The notes under the pieces are model-generated. The model worked only from the letters and a program-made list of their open reading frames with translations. It did not search any database and had not been told where the DNA came from. From Crossiella sp. CA-258035 (GTDB lineage Bacteria > Actinomycetota > Actinomycetes > Mycobacteriales > Pseudonocardiaceae), in the NCBI RefSeq assembly GCF_030064675.1, contig NZ_CP116413.1, positions 5,736,001-5,800,000 of the forward strand: 64,000 nucleotides of DNA, in the 5' to 3' direction. A program made the translations under genes and the position numbers. This document shows, one piece after another, positions 23,544 to 35,300 of this stretch (position 1 is the first letter of the stretch; the number at the start of each line of letters is the position of its first letter).

Positions 23544-26294
23544 GTGCCGGTGCGGTTCCGACTGCTGGGCGAGTTCCAGGTGCTCGACGGCGATGCCGTG
23601 CTGGAGATCAGGCACCAGCGGCAGCGCTGTGTGCTCGCGGCGCTGCTCGTCGACCTGAACCAGGTCGTCCGGCTGGACACCCTGGCCGACCGGGTGTGGG
23701 GCGAGCAGCAGCCGGGGCGTCCCCGCGACACGCTCTACAGCTACGTGTCCCGGCTGCGCAGCGCGCTGGCCGGCGTCGACGGGGTCACCATCACGCAGCG
23801 CGCCGGCGGCTACCTGCTGACCGCCGACCCCGGATCCGTGGACCTGCACCGGTTCCAGGACCTGGTGGCGCGCGTCAGTGCCGCGCACGAGGAGCAACGG
23901 GCCGCCCTGCTCACCAGGGCGCTGGACCAGTGGACCGGGGTGGCGTTGGCGGACATCGACGGCGCCTGGGCGGCGCAGGTGCGGGAAACACTGACCCGGC
24001 AACGGTTCGACGCCCGGCTGGACCTCGCCGAACTGGAACTCCACAGTGGACAGTCCGGCGGACTGGACCTGGAACTCGCCGGGCTCACCGCGGCGCATCC
24101 GCTGGACGAGCGGCTCGCGAGCCTGCTCGTGCTGGCCAGGTACCGCAACGGCCGCCAGGATGCGGCCCTGCGCGAGTACGAGCGGATCCGGCTGCTGCTC
24201 GCCGCGGAGCTGGGCGCCGATCCCGGCCCGGCGCTGCGGCGGCTGCACCAGCAGATCCGCCACGGCGACACCGCGCCCGCCCCGCCCCGGGCCCGGCCAC
24301 ACCCCGCGCCTCGGCAGCTCCCGGCCGCGCCACAGCACTTCACCGGCCGCACCCAGGAGCTCGCCGTCCTCGACGACGGGAGTCCACAGTCGACAGTCGT
24401 GATCTCCGCGATCGGTGGTGCGGGCGGGATCGGCAAGACCAGCCTCGCCCTGCACTGGGCGCACCGCAACGCCCACCGCTTCCCGGACGGGCAGCTGTAC
24501 GTGGACCTGCGCGGCTTCGACCCCTCGGCCGAACCGATGCCCGCGGCCACGGCCATCCGGCGGTTCCTGGACGCGCTCGGGGTGGCGCCCGCCGTGGTCC
24601 CGGCCGAGCCGGACGCCATGGCGACCCTGTACCGCAGCGTGATCGCGGACAAGCGCCTGCTGATCGTGCTGGACAACGCCGCCGACACCGCGCAGGTGCT
24701 GCCGCTGCTGCCCGGCGAGCCCACCTGCGCGGTGCTGGTCACCAGCCGTCGCAGGCTCATCGGCCTGACCAGCGCGCACGGCGCGGTCCAGGTCGGCCTG
24801 ACCGTGCTGGCCGATCACGAGGCACGCGAACTGCTCGGCCGCCGCCTCGGCGAACAACGGCTGGCGGCCGAACCGGAGGCGGTCGCCGGCATCCTGCGGT
24901 CCTGCTCGGGACTGCCGCTGGCGCTGGGCATCGTGGCCGCCAGGGCGGTGGCCGCGCCCGCGATGCCGTTGTCGGCGCTGGCGGAGGAGCTGGGCAGCGC
25001 GGCGGCCCGGCTGGACGCCTTCGACACCGACGACGCGGGCCACAACCTGCGCGCGGTGTTCTCCTGGTCCTACCGGGCGCTCCCCGCCGAGGCCGGGCAG
25101 GTGTTCGCGCTGCTCGGCCTCGCACCGGGCGCCGACCTCAGCCTGACCGCCATCGGCTGCCTCACCGGGTTGCCCGCCGCGCGGCTGCGCGGGCCGCTGC
25201 GCGCGCTGGAGAGCAGCTCGCTGGTGGAGCGGACGCTGCCGGACCGCTACCGCATGCACGACCTCCTCCGGCTGTACGCGACCGAGCTCGCCGAGCGGCT
25301 CGACGAGGCCACCCGGGAAGCGGCACTGCGGCGGCTGGTCGAGATGTACCTGGTCGTGGCGGGGCGGGCCCGCGAGCTGGTGATGTTCAGCCCGCGGATC
25401 CACGAGGTCGTGGACACCGCAGCGGGCGATCCCTCCTGGCCGGTTTTTGGTGGCAGCGCTGAAGCCCTGGACTGGCTGGAGGCGGAGCGGGCCAACCTGC
25501 TGGCCCTGGTGGCCAGGCTCGCCGAGCGCGGCCGGCCCAACGAGGTGTGGCGGCTCGCCTGGCTGCTGCACGGCTTCTTCCGGGCCCGCCAGCACAAGGC
25601 GGACTGGATCGAGGTGGGACGGCTCGGGGTCGCCGCCGCGGCGCGGATCGGCGACCCGGTGGCGAGTTTCCACGCGGCCAACTGCCTAGGCGGCGCCTAC
25701 CGCGCGGCCGGGAGGTGGGCGGAGGCCATCGCCCAGTACCGGGACGCGCTCAGTCAGGCGGCCAGCGACCCGGAGCGGACCGCGATGATGGTCAACAACA
25801 TCGGGATCACCCTGGTGAACAGCGGCGACGCCGAGGCCGCCCTCGGCTGTCTGGAACAGGCGCTCGCCCTGGCCCGCCAGGCGGGGTCGGCCAACGACGA
25901 GGCGGTCTACTCGCTCAACCTCGGCGACGGTTACAACGCCGTCGGCAGGTACCCGGAAGGCCTGCGGCACAACGAGACCGCGCGCACCCTGTTCCGCTCG
26001 CTGGGCAAGGACCTGCACGGTGCGATCGCCGCGGTGAACATCGCGCAGTCCTGCCTCGGCCTCGGCGAACTGGCCAAGGCCGCGGCCAGCGCCGAAGAAG
26101 CGGGGGCGGAGTTCCGTGCGCTCAGCGCCTGGTTCGACCTCGCCAAGAGCCTGCACCTGCTCGGACGCATCCGGAACGCCTTGGGCCACCACGATTCGGC
26201 CAGAGGAGCCTGGACGGACGCACTGGAGACGTTCCGGGAGCTGAACGACCCCAGGGCAACCGAGGTCGAGCAGCTGCTGCGCGGCCTGGACTGA
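23544..26294 (+). CDS. SARP-family regulator of AfsR type with NB-ARC and TPR domains (916 aa)
   Basis: The N-terminal winged helix (VRFRLLGEFQVLDGDAVLEI, then QRQRCVLAALLVDLNQVVRL) and the bacterial transcriptional activation domain (VDLHRFQDLVARVSAAHEEQ up to about residue 250) define an OmpR-type SARP. An NB-ARC/STAND ATPase follows, with P-loop GGAGGIGKTSLALH (about residue 290) and LLIVLDNAAD as Walker B. TPR repeats make up the C-terminal third (for example NNIGITLVNSGDAEAALGCL and YSLNLGDGYNAVGRYPEGLR). The layout is that of AfsR-like regulators. It lies inside the PKS cluster between modules E-H and module I, on the opposite strand, so pathway control is likely. GTG at 23544 is chosen because it precedes the conserved VRFRLLGEF start; GTG 23550 is possible. 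Three SARP-type direct repeats lie upstream. Confidence 0.92.
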   Translation: MPVRFRLLGEFQVLDGDAVLEIRHQRQRCVLAALLVDLNQVVRLDTLADRVWGEQQPGRPRDTLYSYVSRLRSALAGVDGVTITQRAGGYLLTADPGSVDLHRFQDLVARVSAAHEEQRAALLTRALDQWTGVALADIDGAWAAQVRETLTRQRFDARLDLAELELHSGQSGGLDLELAGLTAAHPLDERLASLLVLARYRNGRQDAALREYERIRLLLAAELGADPGPALRRLHQQIRHGDTAPAPPRARPHPAPRQLPAAPQHFTGRTQELAVLDDGSPQSTVVISAIGGAGGIGKTSLALHWAHRNAHRFPDGQLYVDLRGFDPSAEPMPAATAIRRFLDALGVAPAVVPAEPDAMATLYRSVIADKRLLIVLDNAADTAQVLPLLPGEPTCAVLVTSRRRLIGLTSAHGAVQVGLTVLADHEARELLGRRLGEQRLAAEPEAVAGILRSCSGLPLALGIVAARAVAAPAMPLSALAEELGSAAARLDAFDTDDAGHNLRAVFSWSYRALPAEAGQVFALLGLAPGADLSLTAIGCLTGLPAARLRGPLRALESSSLVERTLPDRYRMHDLLRLYATELAERLDEATREAALRRLVEMYLVVAGRARELVMFSPRIHEVVDTAAGDPSWPVFGGSAEALDWLEAERANLLALVARLAERGRPNEVWRLAWLLHGFFRARQHKADWIEVGRLGVAAAARIGDPVASFHAANCLGGAYRAAGRWAEAIAQYRDALSQAASDPERTAMMVNNIGITLVNSGDAEAALGCLEQALALARQAGSANDEAVYSLNLGDGYNAVGRYPEGLRHNETARTLFRSLGKDLHGAIAAVNIAQSCLGLGELAKAAASAEEAGAEFRALSAWFDLAKSLHLLGRIRNALGHHDSARGAWTDALETFRELNDPRATEVEQLLRGLD

Positions 26295-26303
26295 GCGCCG
26301 AGG

Positions 26304-26346
26304 TCGTGGACTGGGGCCGGTATCGCGGCGCGGCCCCAGTCCACGA
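26304..26346. terminator. Bidirectional terminator between SARP and the tetramodular PKS gene
   Basis: A perfect 16-bp inverted repeat (26304-26319 and 26331-26346) with an 11-base loop. It is placed 10 bases after the SARP stop and 3 bases before the convergent PKS stop. The stem is GC-rich and no U tract follows. Confidence 0.75.
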
Positions 26347-26348
26347 GA

Positions 26349-29300
26349 TCACGGGCGTTCCCACTCGTTGTCCAGCAGGTCGAACAGCTCCTCGTCGGTG
26401 GCCGACTCGAAGTCCACCTCCTCCTCGGCCTTGCCCCCGCGCAACCCGGCCAGCAGCAGGTCGAGCTTGCCGCTGAGCAGCTGGCGGGTGTTCTCATCCG
26501 CGGTGAGCGCGGCGAGGTCGGCGCCGAGGCGGTCCAGCTGCCGGAGCAGTTCGGCGGCCGGGTCCGCTTCGGCCGGGGCGAGCAGCGGCAGCAGGTAGTC
26601 GGCGAGCACCTCCGGGGTTGGGTGGTCGAACAGCAGCGAGACCGGCAGTCGCCTGCCCAGCGCGGTGCCCAGGCGGTTGCGCAGCTCGACCGTGGTGAGC
26701 GAGTCGAAGCCGAGCTCCTGGAACCGCCGGTCCCGGCCCACCGCGGCCGGATCGGCGTGACCGAGCACGGTGGCGGCCTGGTCGCGGATCAGGTCCACCA
26801 CCACCTCGTGCCGCTGGGCGGCCGGCGCCTCGGCCAGGCGGGCCAGGAAGTCCGCCGCGGTGTCCCGGTCCGGGCCCTGGCGGGCCGGATCGCGCACCAG
26901 GCCCCGCATCAGCGGCGGGATCTGGCCTGCCGAGCGGATCGAGGCCAGGTCCAGGCGCAGTGGCACCGGCACCGCCTCGGGGCCGCCGGTCAGGCCGTCG
27001 AACAGGGCCATGCCTTCCTCAGCGGACAGCGGCAGCACGCCGAGCCTGCGCATCCGCGCCGCCTCCGCCTCGCTGACCATGCCGTCGGCCAGGGACCACG
27101 GACCCCAGGCGATGGAGGTCGCGGGCAGGCCCTGGGACCTGCGGTGCTGGGCGAGGGCGTCGACGAAGGCGTTGGCCGCGGCGTAGCTGGCCTGGCCGCC
27201 GTTGCCGAAGACCCCGGCGACCGAGGAGAACAGCACGAACGCGGTCAGGTCCAGGTGCTTGGTCAGCTCGTGCAGGTGCCAGGCCGCGGCTGCCTTGGGC
27301 CGCAGCACCGGGGTGAGCGAGTCCGCGGTGAACCCGGTGAGCACCCGGTCCTCCAGCACACCCGCGGCGTGCACCACGGCCTGCAACGGGTGTTCGGCGG
27401 GAATCGTGGCCAGCGCGGCGGCCACCGACTCGCGGTCGCCGACGTCGCAGGGCCGCAGGTCCACCGCCGCGCCGAGCCCGGCCAGCTCGTTGACCAGCTC
27501 GGGCGCGCCGTCCGCCGCCGCGCCGCGCCTGCTCAGCAGCAGCAGACGGCGCACCCCGTGCCTGGCCACCAGGTGCCGGGCCAGGACCTTGCCCAGACCG
27601 CCGGTGCCGCCGGTGATCACCACCGTGCGGTCCGGGTCCCACTTGGTCCCGGTGTCCGCCGCGACCGGCAGCCGCAGCAGCCTGGCCGCCAGCGCGCGAC
27701 TGCCGCGGACGAGCACCTGCGGCTCCTCTTCCAGCAGCGCCAGCGCGGACTCCGGGACCTCGGTTTCGTCCAGGTCGAGCAGCCCGAAGCGGTCCGGGTG
27801 CTCGTGCTGGGCGGAGCGGATCAGACCCCAGATCGCCGCCCCCGCAACGTCTTCCGGCTCCGGGCCAACCGCCCGGCGGGTCACCAGCACCAGGCGGGAG
27901 CCGAGGAACCGGTCCTCGGCCAGCCACTGCTGAGCCACCGCGAGCACTCCGGCGAGCCGCTCGTGCGTGGCCGCGGCCAGATCGCCGCCAGTTGCCTCGC
28001 AGCGCAGCAACACCAGTGGTGGCACGGCTTCCAGCTCCTCGAGCGCCGCGACCTCCACCCATGCCGGGACCACCGCGTTGCTCGTCGCCGGGGACCAGGC
28101 CAGCTGGAACAGCGTGTCCTGCGACCGGTCCGCCGCCGCCAGCTGCTCGGTGGACACCGGCCGCACCCGCAGAGTGTCCACAGTGGCCACTGCCCGGCCG
28201 TCGGCGTCAACCGCCAGCAGCGCCAGGCCTTCCTCAGTCCGCGTGAGCCGGACCCGCAGCGCCGCAACGCCGGTGCGGTGCAGCGTGACGCCCTCCCAGG
28301 TGTGCGGCACCGCGGCCTCGCCGGTGCCCGCCGCGGCCACCATCGCCGCGTGCAGCGCGGAGTCCAGCAGTGCCGGGTGCAGCCCGAACCGCTCCGCCGA
28401 CTCCGCCACCTCGGCGGGCAGGGCGACCTCGGCGAACAACTCGTCCGCCCGCTGCCACAGCGCCCGCAGGCCACGGAAGGCCGGTCCGTAACCAAATCCG
28501 GCGTCGGTGAGGGCTTCGTAGCTGCCGGTCAGGTCGATCCGCTCGGCGTCGGCGGGCGGCCAGGCCTCGGTCAGGGAGACCGGGGTGGAGGGCTGCTCGT
28601 CCAGGGTGCCCTCGGCGTTGAGCGTCCAGGGTTCGTCCGCGCCCTGCGGCCGCGAGTGGATGGTGACCTCGCGTTCGCCGGACTGGCCGGCCTCGCCCAC
28701 CCGGACCTGCACCTGCACCGCGCCCTCGGCGGGCAGCAGCAGCGGCGCGGACAGGGTCAGCTCGACCAGTCGGCCGCAGCCGATCCGGCTGCCCGCCCAC
28801 CCGGCGAGCTCGGCCAGACCGGTGCCGGGGAACAGCACCCGGCCGAACACCGCGTGATCGGCCAGCCACGGGTGGGTGGCCAGCGAGAGCCTGCTGGAGA
28901 ACAGCGCGCCCCGCCCGTCGGCGAACTCGGCGACCGCGCCGAGCAGCGGGTGCGCGGAATCGGTCAGCCCGAACGCGCTCACCTCGCCCGCCCGGCCGGT
29001 CTGGCTCACCTGCGGCCAGAACCGCTCGTGCTGGAACGGATACGTGGGCAGCTCCACCAGCCGCGCCCCGGCGAACAGCTCCGCCCAGCGCACGCTCCGG
29101 CCCCAGCAGTGCAGGGCGGACAGCGCGGTCAGACAGCCCGCCACCTCGTCCGAGTCCTTCGCCGCCGCGGCCACCACCTCGGCCTCGTCCAGCATCTCCA
29201 CCATCGCCGGCTTCAGCCCGGCGCGCGGCCCCAGCTCCAGGAACACCTGGGCGCCCGCTGCCCGCAGTGCGGCAACGGTGTCGGCGAACCGGACGGTCTC

Positions 29301-32300
29301 CCGCACGTGCCGGGTCCAGAAGCCGGGATCGCCCAGTTCCGCCGCGCCGACCCGGGTTCCGGTCAGCGCGGAGATCAGCGGCACGGCCGGTTCGCTGACC
29401 GTGATGCCCTCGATGGCCGCGGCGAACTCGGCCAGCATCGGCTCCATCAGCGGCGAGTGGAACGCGTGGCTGACCGCGAGCTGCTTGGTGTCCCGTCCCT
29501 GCGCGGCAAGGGTTTCCGCGACCGCGAGCACGGCCGCTTCGGCACCGGCGAGCACCAGCGAGCCGGGCGCGTTGACCGCGGCGATGGACACCTCCTCGGT
29601 GAGCAGCGGCAACACCTCCTCCTCGCTGGCCCGCACCGCGACCATCACCCCGCCGGTGGGCAGGGCGGCCATCAGCCGGGCCCGCGCGCGCACCACGGTG
29701 CAGGCGTCGGCCAGCGACAGCGCGCCGCTGACGTGCGCCGCGGCCAGTTCGCCGATGGAGTGACCGGCCACGAAGTCCGGCCGCACGCCCCAGGACTCGA
29801 ACAGCCGGAACAGCGCCACCTCGAAGGCGAACAGCGCGGGCTGGGTGTTCCCGGTGCCGTTGAGCGCTTCGGCGTCCGTGCCCCACATCACCGCGCGCAG
29901 CTCCGGGTCGAACCCGGCCAGCGCGGCGTCGAATGCCTTTGCGAACACCGGATAGCGGGCGTGCAGCTCCCGGCCCATGCCGAGTCGCTGGGAACCCTGG
30001 CCGGAGAGCACGAACGCGGTCCGGCCGCCGGTGGGCGAGCCGAGCACCAGCCCGGGATCGGTCCGGCCCTCGGCGAGCGCGGTCAGCGCCTGGCGGGCGG
30101 CGGTGAGGTCGGCCGGGTCGGCAAGCACCGCGGCCCGGTGGCGGAACGCGGACCGGCCGGTGGCCAGGGAGAAGCCGAGGTCGGCCGGATCCGGGTTGGT
30201 GCGCAGGTGGGCGAGCAGGCGGGCGGCTTGCGCGCGCAGGGCGGGCTCAGTGCGAGCGGAGAGCACCCACGGGACCACGGTGGTCTCCGAGGCACGCTCG
30301 GTCTGCTGCGCCGGGGCCTCCTCCAGCACCACGTGCGCGTTCGTGCCGCTGATCCCGAAGGACGACACCGCTGCGCGCCTGGGCCGATCCACCTCCGGCC
30401 ACACCGTGTTCTCGGCCAGCAGCTCGATCCGCCCGGCGGTCCAGTCCACCTCGCTCGACGGCTGGTCCAGGTGCACCGTGCGCGGCAGTTCGCCGTGCCG
30501 GATCGCCTGCACCATCTTGATCACACCCGCGACACCGGCTGCGGCCTGCGTGTGCCCCAGGTTCGACTTGACCGACCCGAGCAGCAGCGGCGTCTCCCGG
30601 TCCTGTCCGTAGGTGGCCAGCAGTGCCTGCGCCTCAATGGGATCGCCCAGGGTGGTGCCGGTGCCGTGGCCCTCCACCGCATCAACGTCCGAAGTGGACA
30701 GTCCGGCGCTGGCCAGCGCGGCCCGGATGACCCGTTGCTGGGACGGCCCGTTCGGCGCGGTCAGTCCGTTGGACGCGCCATCGGAGTTGATCGCCGAACC
30801 CTTGACCACGGCGAGGATCTGGTGTCCGTTGCGCTGCGCGTCGGACAGCCGCTCCAGCACCAGCATGCCGACACCCTCGGACCAGCCCACCCCGTTCGCA
30901 CTGTCCGAATAGGACTTGCACCGGCCGTCCGGCGCGAGGCCGTTCTGCCGGGTGAACTCCACGAACGCGCCCGGGGTGGACAGCACGGTCGCGCCACCGG
31001 CCAGCACCAGCGAGCACTCCCCCGCCCGCAGCGCCTGTGCCGCCCAGTGCATCGCGACCAGCGAGGAGGAACACGCGGTGTCCACGGTGACCGCGGGGCC
31101 TTCCAGGCCAAGGATGTAGGCGACCCGGCCGGAGGCGACGCTGGGCGCGTTGCCGCTGCCGCGGAAACCCTCGAACTCGTCGGCGGTGAGCATGCTGCCG
31201 TAGTCGGAGTACATGATCCCGGCGAACACCCCGGTGTCGCTGCCGCGCAGGGTGGCCGGGTCGATCCCGGCTCGTTCCAGGGCTTCCCAGCTGACCTCCA
31301 GCAGCAGGCGGTGCTGGGCGTCGGTGGCCAGGGCCTCGCGCGGGCTCATGCCGAAGAACTCAGGGTCGAACCCGGCCACGTCGTCCATGAACCCGCCGCG
31401 CCCGGTGGCCGATCCCCCAGCCGCGCCTGCTTCCTGTTCGATGAGCTGGGCCAGGTCCCAGCCGCGGTCGGTGGGGAACTCCGAGGTGGCGTCCCGCCCG
31501 GCCTGCAGCAGCCGCCACAGGTCCTCCGGCGAGTTGACGCCACCGGGGAAGCGGCAGCCCATGCCGACGATCGCGATCGGCTCGTCGTTGACCGCGGCCG
31601 TGCGCACCCGCACCTCGGGCGCGTCCGCGCCGAGCAGTTCGGCCAGCAGGTGCCGGGTGAGCACGGCGGCTGACGGGTAGTCGAAGACCAGCGTGGCCGG
31701 CAGGCGCAGGCCGAGCTCGGCGGTGAGCTGGTTGCGCAGGTCGACCGCGGTGAGCGAGTCGAAACCGAGGTCGGAGAAGGACCGGTCGGCGTCGATCAGG
31801 TGCGCGCCGTCGTGGCCGAGCACCGCGGCGACCCTGGTGCGGACCAGCTCCTCCAGATGCTCGTGCCGCTCCACCGGGGTGAGCCGGGTCAGCCGCTCGA
31901 CCAGTCCGCTGTCCGCGGTGGCCTGGGCGGCGCGGCGGCCGGTGCGGCGCGGGCCGATGAGCTGGTGCAGCACCGGCGGCAGGTCCGGCAGCGCGCGCAG
32001 CACCGCCAGGTTCAGCCGCACCGGCAGCAGCACCGGCTCGGGCCTGGCGAGCGCCAGGTCGAACAGGCTCAGCGCGTGCTCCACCGCCATCAGCGGCGTG
32101 CCGGTCTGGATCAGCCGCTCCTGCTCAGCGGCGGAGAGCCGGGCGGTCATTCCCGTCTCCGGAGCCCACGCTCCCCAGCCGAGTGCGGTCGCGGGCAGGC
32201 CGTTTTCCTTGCGGTGGCGGGCCAAGGCGTCGACGAAGGCGTTGGCCGCGGCGTAGTTGCCCTGGCCTGCCGCGCCCATGGTGCCCGCGAGTGAGGAGAA

Positions 32301-35300
32301 CAGCACGAACCCGGCCAGCTCACGGTTCTTGGTGGCCTCGTGCAGATGCCAGGCGGCGGAAGCCTTGGCAGCCAGTACCTTCGCCAGGCGTTCCGGGGTG
32401 AGCGAGCCGATCACGCCGTCATCGAGCACACCGGCGCAGTGCACCACGGCGGTCAGCCCGTCAATGCCGTCCACCAGCGCGGTGACAGCCTCGTGGTCGG
32501 ACACGTCACAGGCCACAACCGTTGCGGTAGCGCCAATTTCGGCCAGTTCGGCGACGAGGTCATCAGCGCCGGGAGTGTCCGGGCCGCGCCTGCTGGCCAG
32601 CACCAGGCGGCTGATGCCGTGTGTGCCAGCGAGTCTGCGGGCGACCAGGCTGCCCAGGCCGTCCACGCCGCCGGTGACGAGAACCGTGCCGTCCCAACGG
32701 ATCGGCTGCGGTTCGGCCGGGGTGGCGCGGGCGAGCCGGGCGGCGAGGACCTCGGTCCCGCGGATGGCCAGCTGCGGTTCGGTGCTGGACAGGGCCTGCG
32801 GGGGCAGGTCGCCGCCTGCCGGGTCCAGGTCGATGAGCCGGAACTGGCCGGGGTTCTCGGCCTGGGCGCTGCGCACCAGGCCCCAGACCGCGGCCGCCGC
32901 CGGGTCCGCGCCGGTGGTGGCACCGCGGGTGAGGACGACCAGCGGGTCGCTGGTCGCGATGTGTTGCTGGAGCAGGGAAAGGGCCTCGCTGGTGAGGCGC
33001 AGCGCCTCGGCCGGGGCGTCCGGGCCACCCACGAAGGTGACCTGCGCGATGTCCGGCGGCGTGGTCTCCGGCAGCGTGACCGGGGTCCAGTCCAGGGTGA
33101 ACAGCGAGTCGCCCGTGTCGGCGGCGGTGGTCTCCGCCTCCCTGGTGAGCAGGCCCTCGACCGTCACCACGGGCTGGCCCGCGCCGTCGATCGCCTGGAT
33201 GCGCACCGCGTCCCCGTTGGGCGTCAACCGGACCCGCAGGCCCTGTGCGCCGGAAGCGTGCAGCCGCACCCGGTCCCAGGAGAACGGCAGCCGCGCGGGG
33301 CCGCCCTCGCCAGCCGCGATCAGTCCGTGCAGGGTGGCGTCCAGCAGCGCCGGGTGCAGGCCGTAGCCGCCGACGTTCTCCGCCGGGAGCCTGACCGCGG
33401 CGAACAGCTCCTCACCGCGCTGCCACAGCGCGGTCAGGCCCTGGAACGTTGGCCCGTAATCAAATCCGGCCGCGGCGAAGCGGGTGTAGCAGTCGGTCAG
33501 GTCGACCGGTTCGCTGCCGGTGGGCGGCCAACTGGTGGCGTCGAAGGACTCGGCCGGGGTCCTCGCGGTCGCCAGCAGGCCGCTGGCGTGCCGGGTCCAC
33601 GGCTCGTCCTCGCGGTCGGCGGGACGGGAGTGGATGCCGATGGTGCGGCGGCCCGCGTCGTCCGGTGCGCCGAGCACGACCTGGATGTTGACCGCCTCGC
33701 CCTCGGTGAGGGTGAGCGGGGCGGCCATGGTCAGTTCGTCGACCAGGTCCAGGCCCGCCTCGTCACCCGCGCGCAGGGCGAGCTCGACGAAGCCCGCGCC
33801 GGGGAACAGGATCCGGCCGTTGACCTCGTGGTCGGCCAGCCAGGGGTGGGTGACCACCGAGAGGCGGCCGCTGAGCAGCAGTTCGCCGGAACCGGCCAGC
33901 GCGGTGCTCGCCGCGAGCAGCGGGTGCCGGGTGGCAGCGAGGCCGAGATTGGTTGCCTCGCCCCGGCCCACGCCGGGCGCGGGCCAGTAGCGGCGGCGCT
34001 GGAACGGATAGGTGGGCAGGTCGACGGTGGAACCGCCGCGCAGCAACGGTTTCCAGTCCACGTCGAAGCCGTTGACGTGCAGCGTGGCCAAGCCGCGCAG
34101 CAGCGCCTGTTCCTCGTCCTCGGTGTCGTGGCGCAGCAGTGAGGTGGTAGTGGCCTCCGGCAGCACGTCGGCCGCGGCCGAGGCGAGCTGGCCGTCCGGG
34201 CCGACCTCCAGCACGCCGCGCACGCCCAGTTCGCCAAGGGTGGCCACGGCATCGGCGTAGCGCACGCAGCCGCGGACCTGCTGGACCCAGTAGTCGATGG
34301 TGCGCAGCTCGTCCCCGTCGGCGAGCCGCCCGGTCAGCGTGGACACCACCGGGATGCGGGGTTCGGCGAAGGAGATGCCGTCGATGGCGGCGGCGAACTC
34401 CCGGAGCATCGGCTCCATCAGCGGCGAGTGGAAGGCGTGGCTGACCGCGAGCTTCCTGGTGCGGTGCCCCGTTTCGGTGAGCCGGTCCACCACCTTGGTC
34501 ACTGCGGCCTCGGTGCCGGAGAGCACCACGCTGCCGGGCCGGTTGACCGCGGCGATGGCCACCTCACCGTCCAGCAGCGCGGCCACCTCGGCCTCGGGGG
34601 CGTGTGCCGCGACCATGATCCCGCCGGTCGGCAGCGCGGCCATCAGCCGGGCGCGGGCGTCCACCAGGGCGCAGGCGTCCACCAGCGACAGCACCCCGGC
34701 CACGTGCGCGGCCGCGATCTCGCCGATGGAGTGGCCGGTGACGAAGTCCGGCTGGTGTCCCCAGGACGCCAGCAGCCGGAACAGCGCCACCTCAATCGCG
34801 AACAGCGCCCGCTGGGCGTTGTCGGTGCTGGTCAGGGCATCGGCGTCGGCGCCCCAGAGGATGTCGCGCAGGTCCTCGCCGAACTCGGCGACCACCGCGT
34901 CGAACGCCTCGGCGAAGGCCGGGTAGCGGGCGTGCAACTGCCGGCCCATACCGAGTCGCTGGGAGCCCTGGCCGGAGAACACGAACGCGGTCCGGCCGCC
35001 GTCACCAGCCTGGCCTCGGGCCAGTTCCACGCCGTCCAGCAGGACCGCGCGGTGGTCGAACAGCGCCCTGGTGGCGACCAGGGAGTAGCCGATGTCGGTC
35101 GGGTTGCCGGTCAGCGCGCGCAACTGGCCGGTGAAGGCGTCCAGTGCGGCCGCGGACTGCGCGGACACCGGCCAGGGCGCGCGGTGCGCCGGGGCGGTGG
35201 CGCGTTCGGGCTGGGTCGGCGGCTGTTCCAGGATGACGTGCGCGTTGGTGCCGCTGATCCCGAAGGAGGACACACCGGCCCGGCGCGGCCGGTTCACCTC

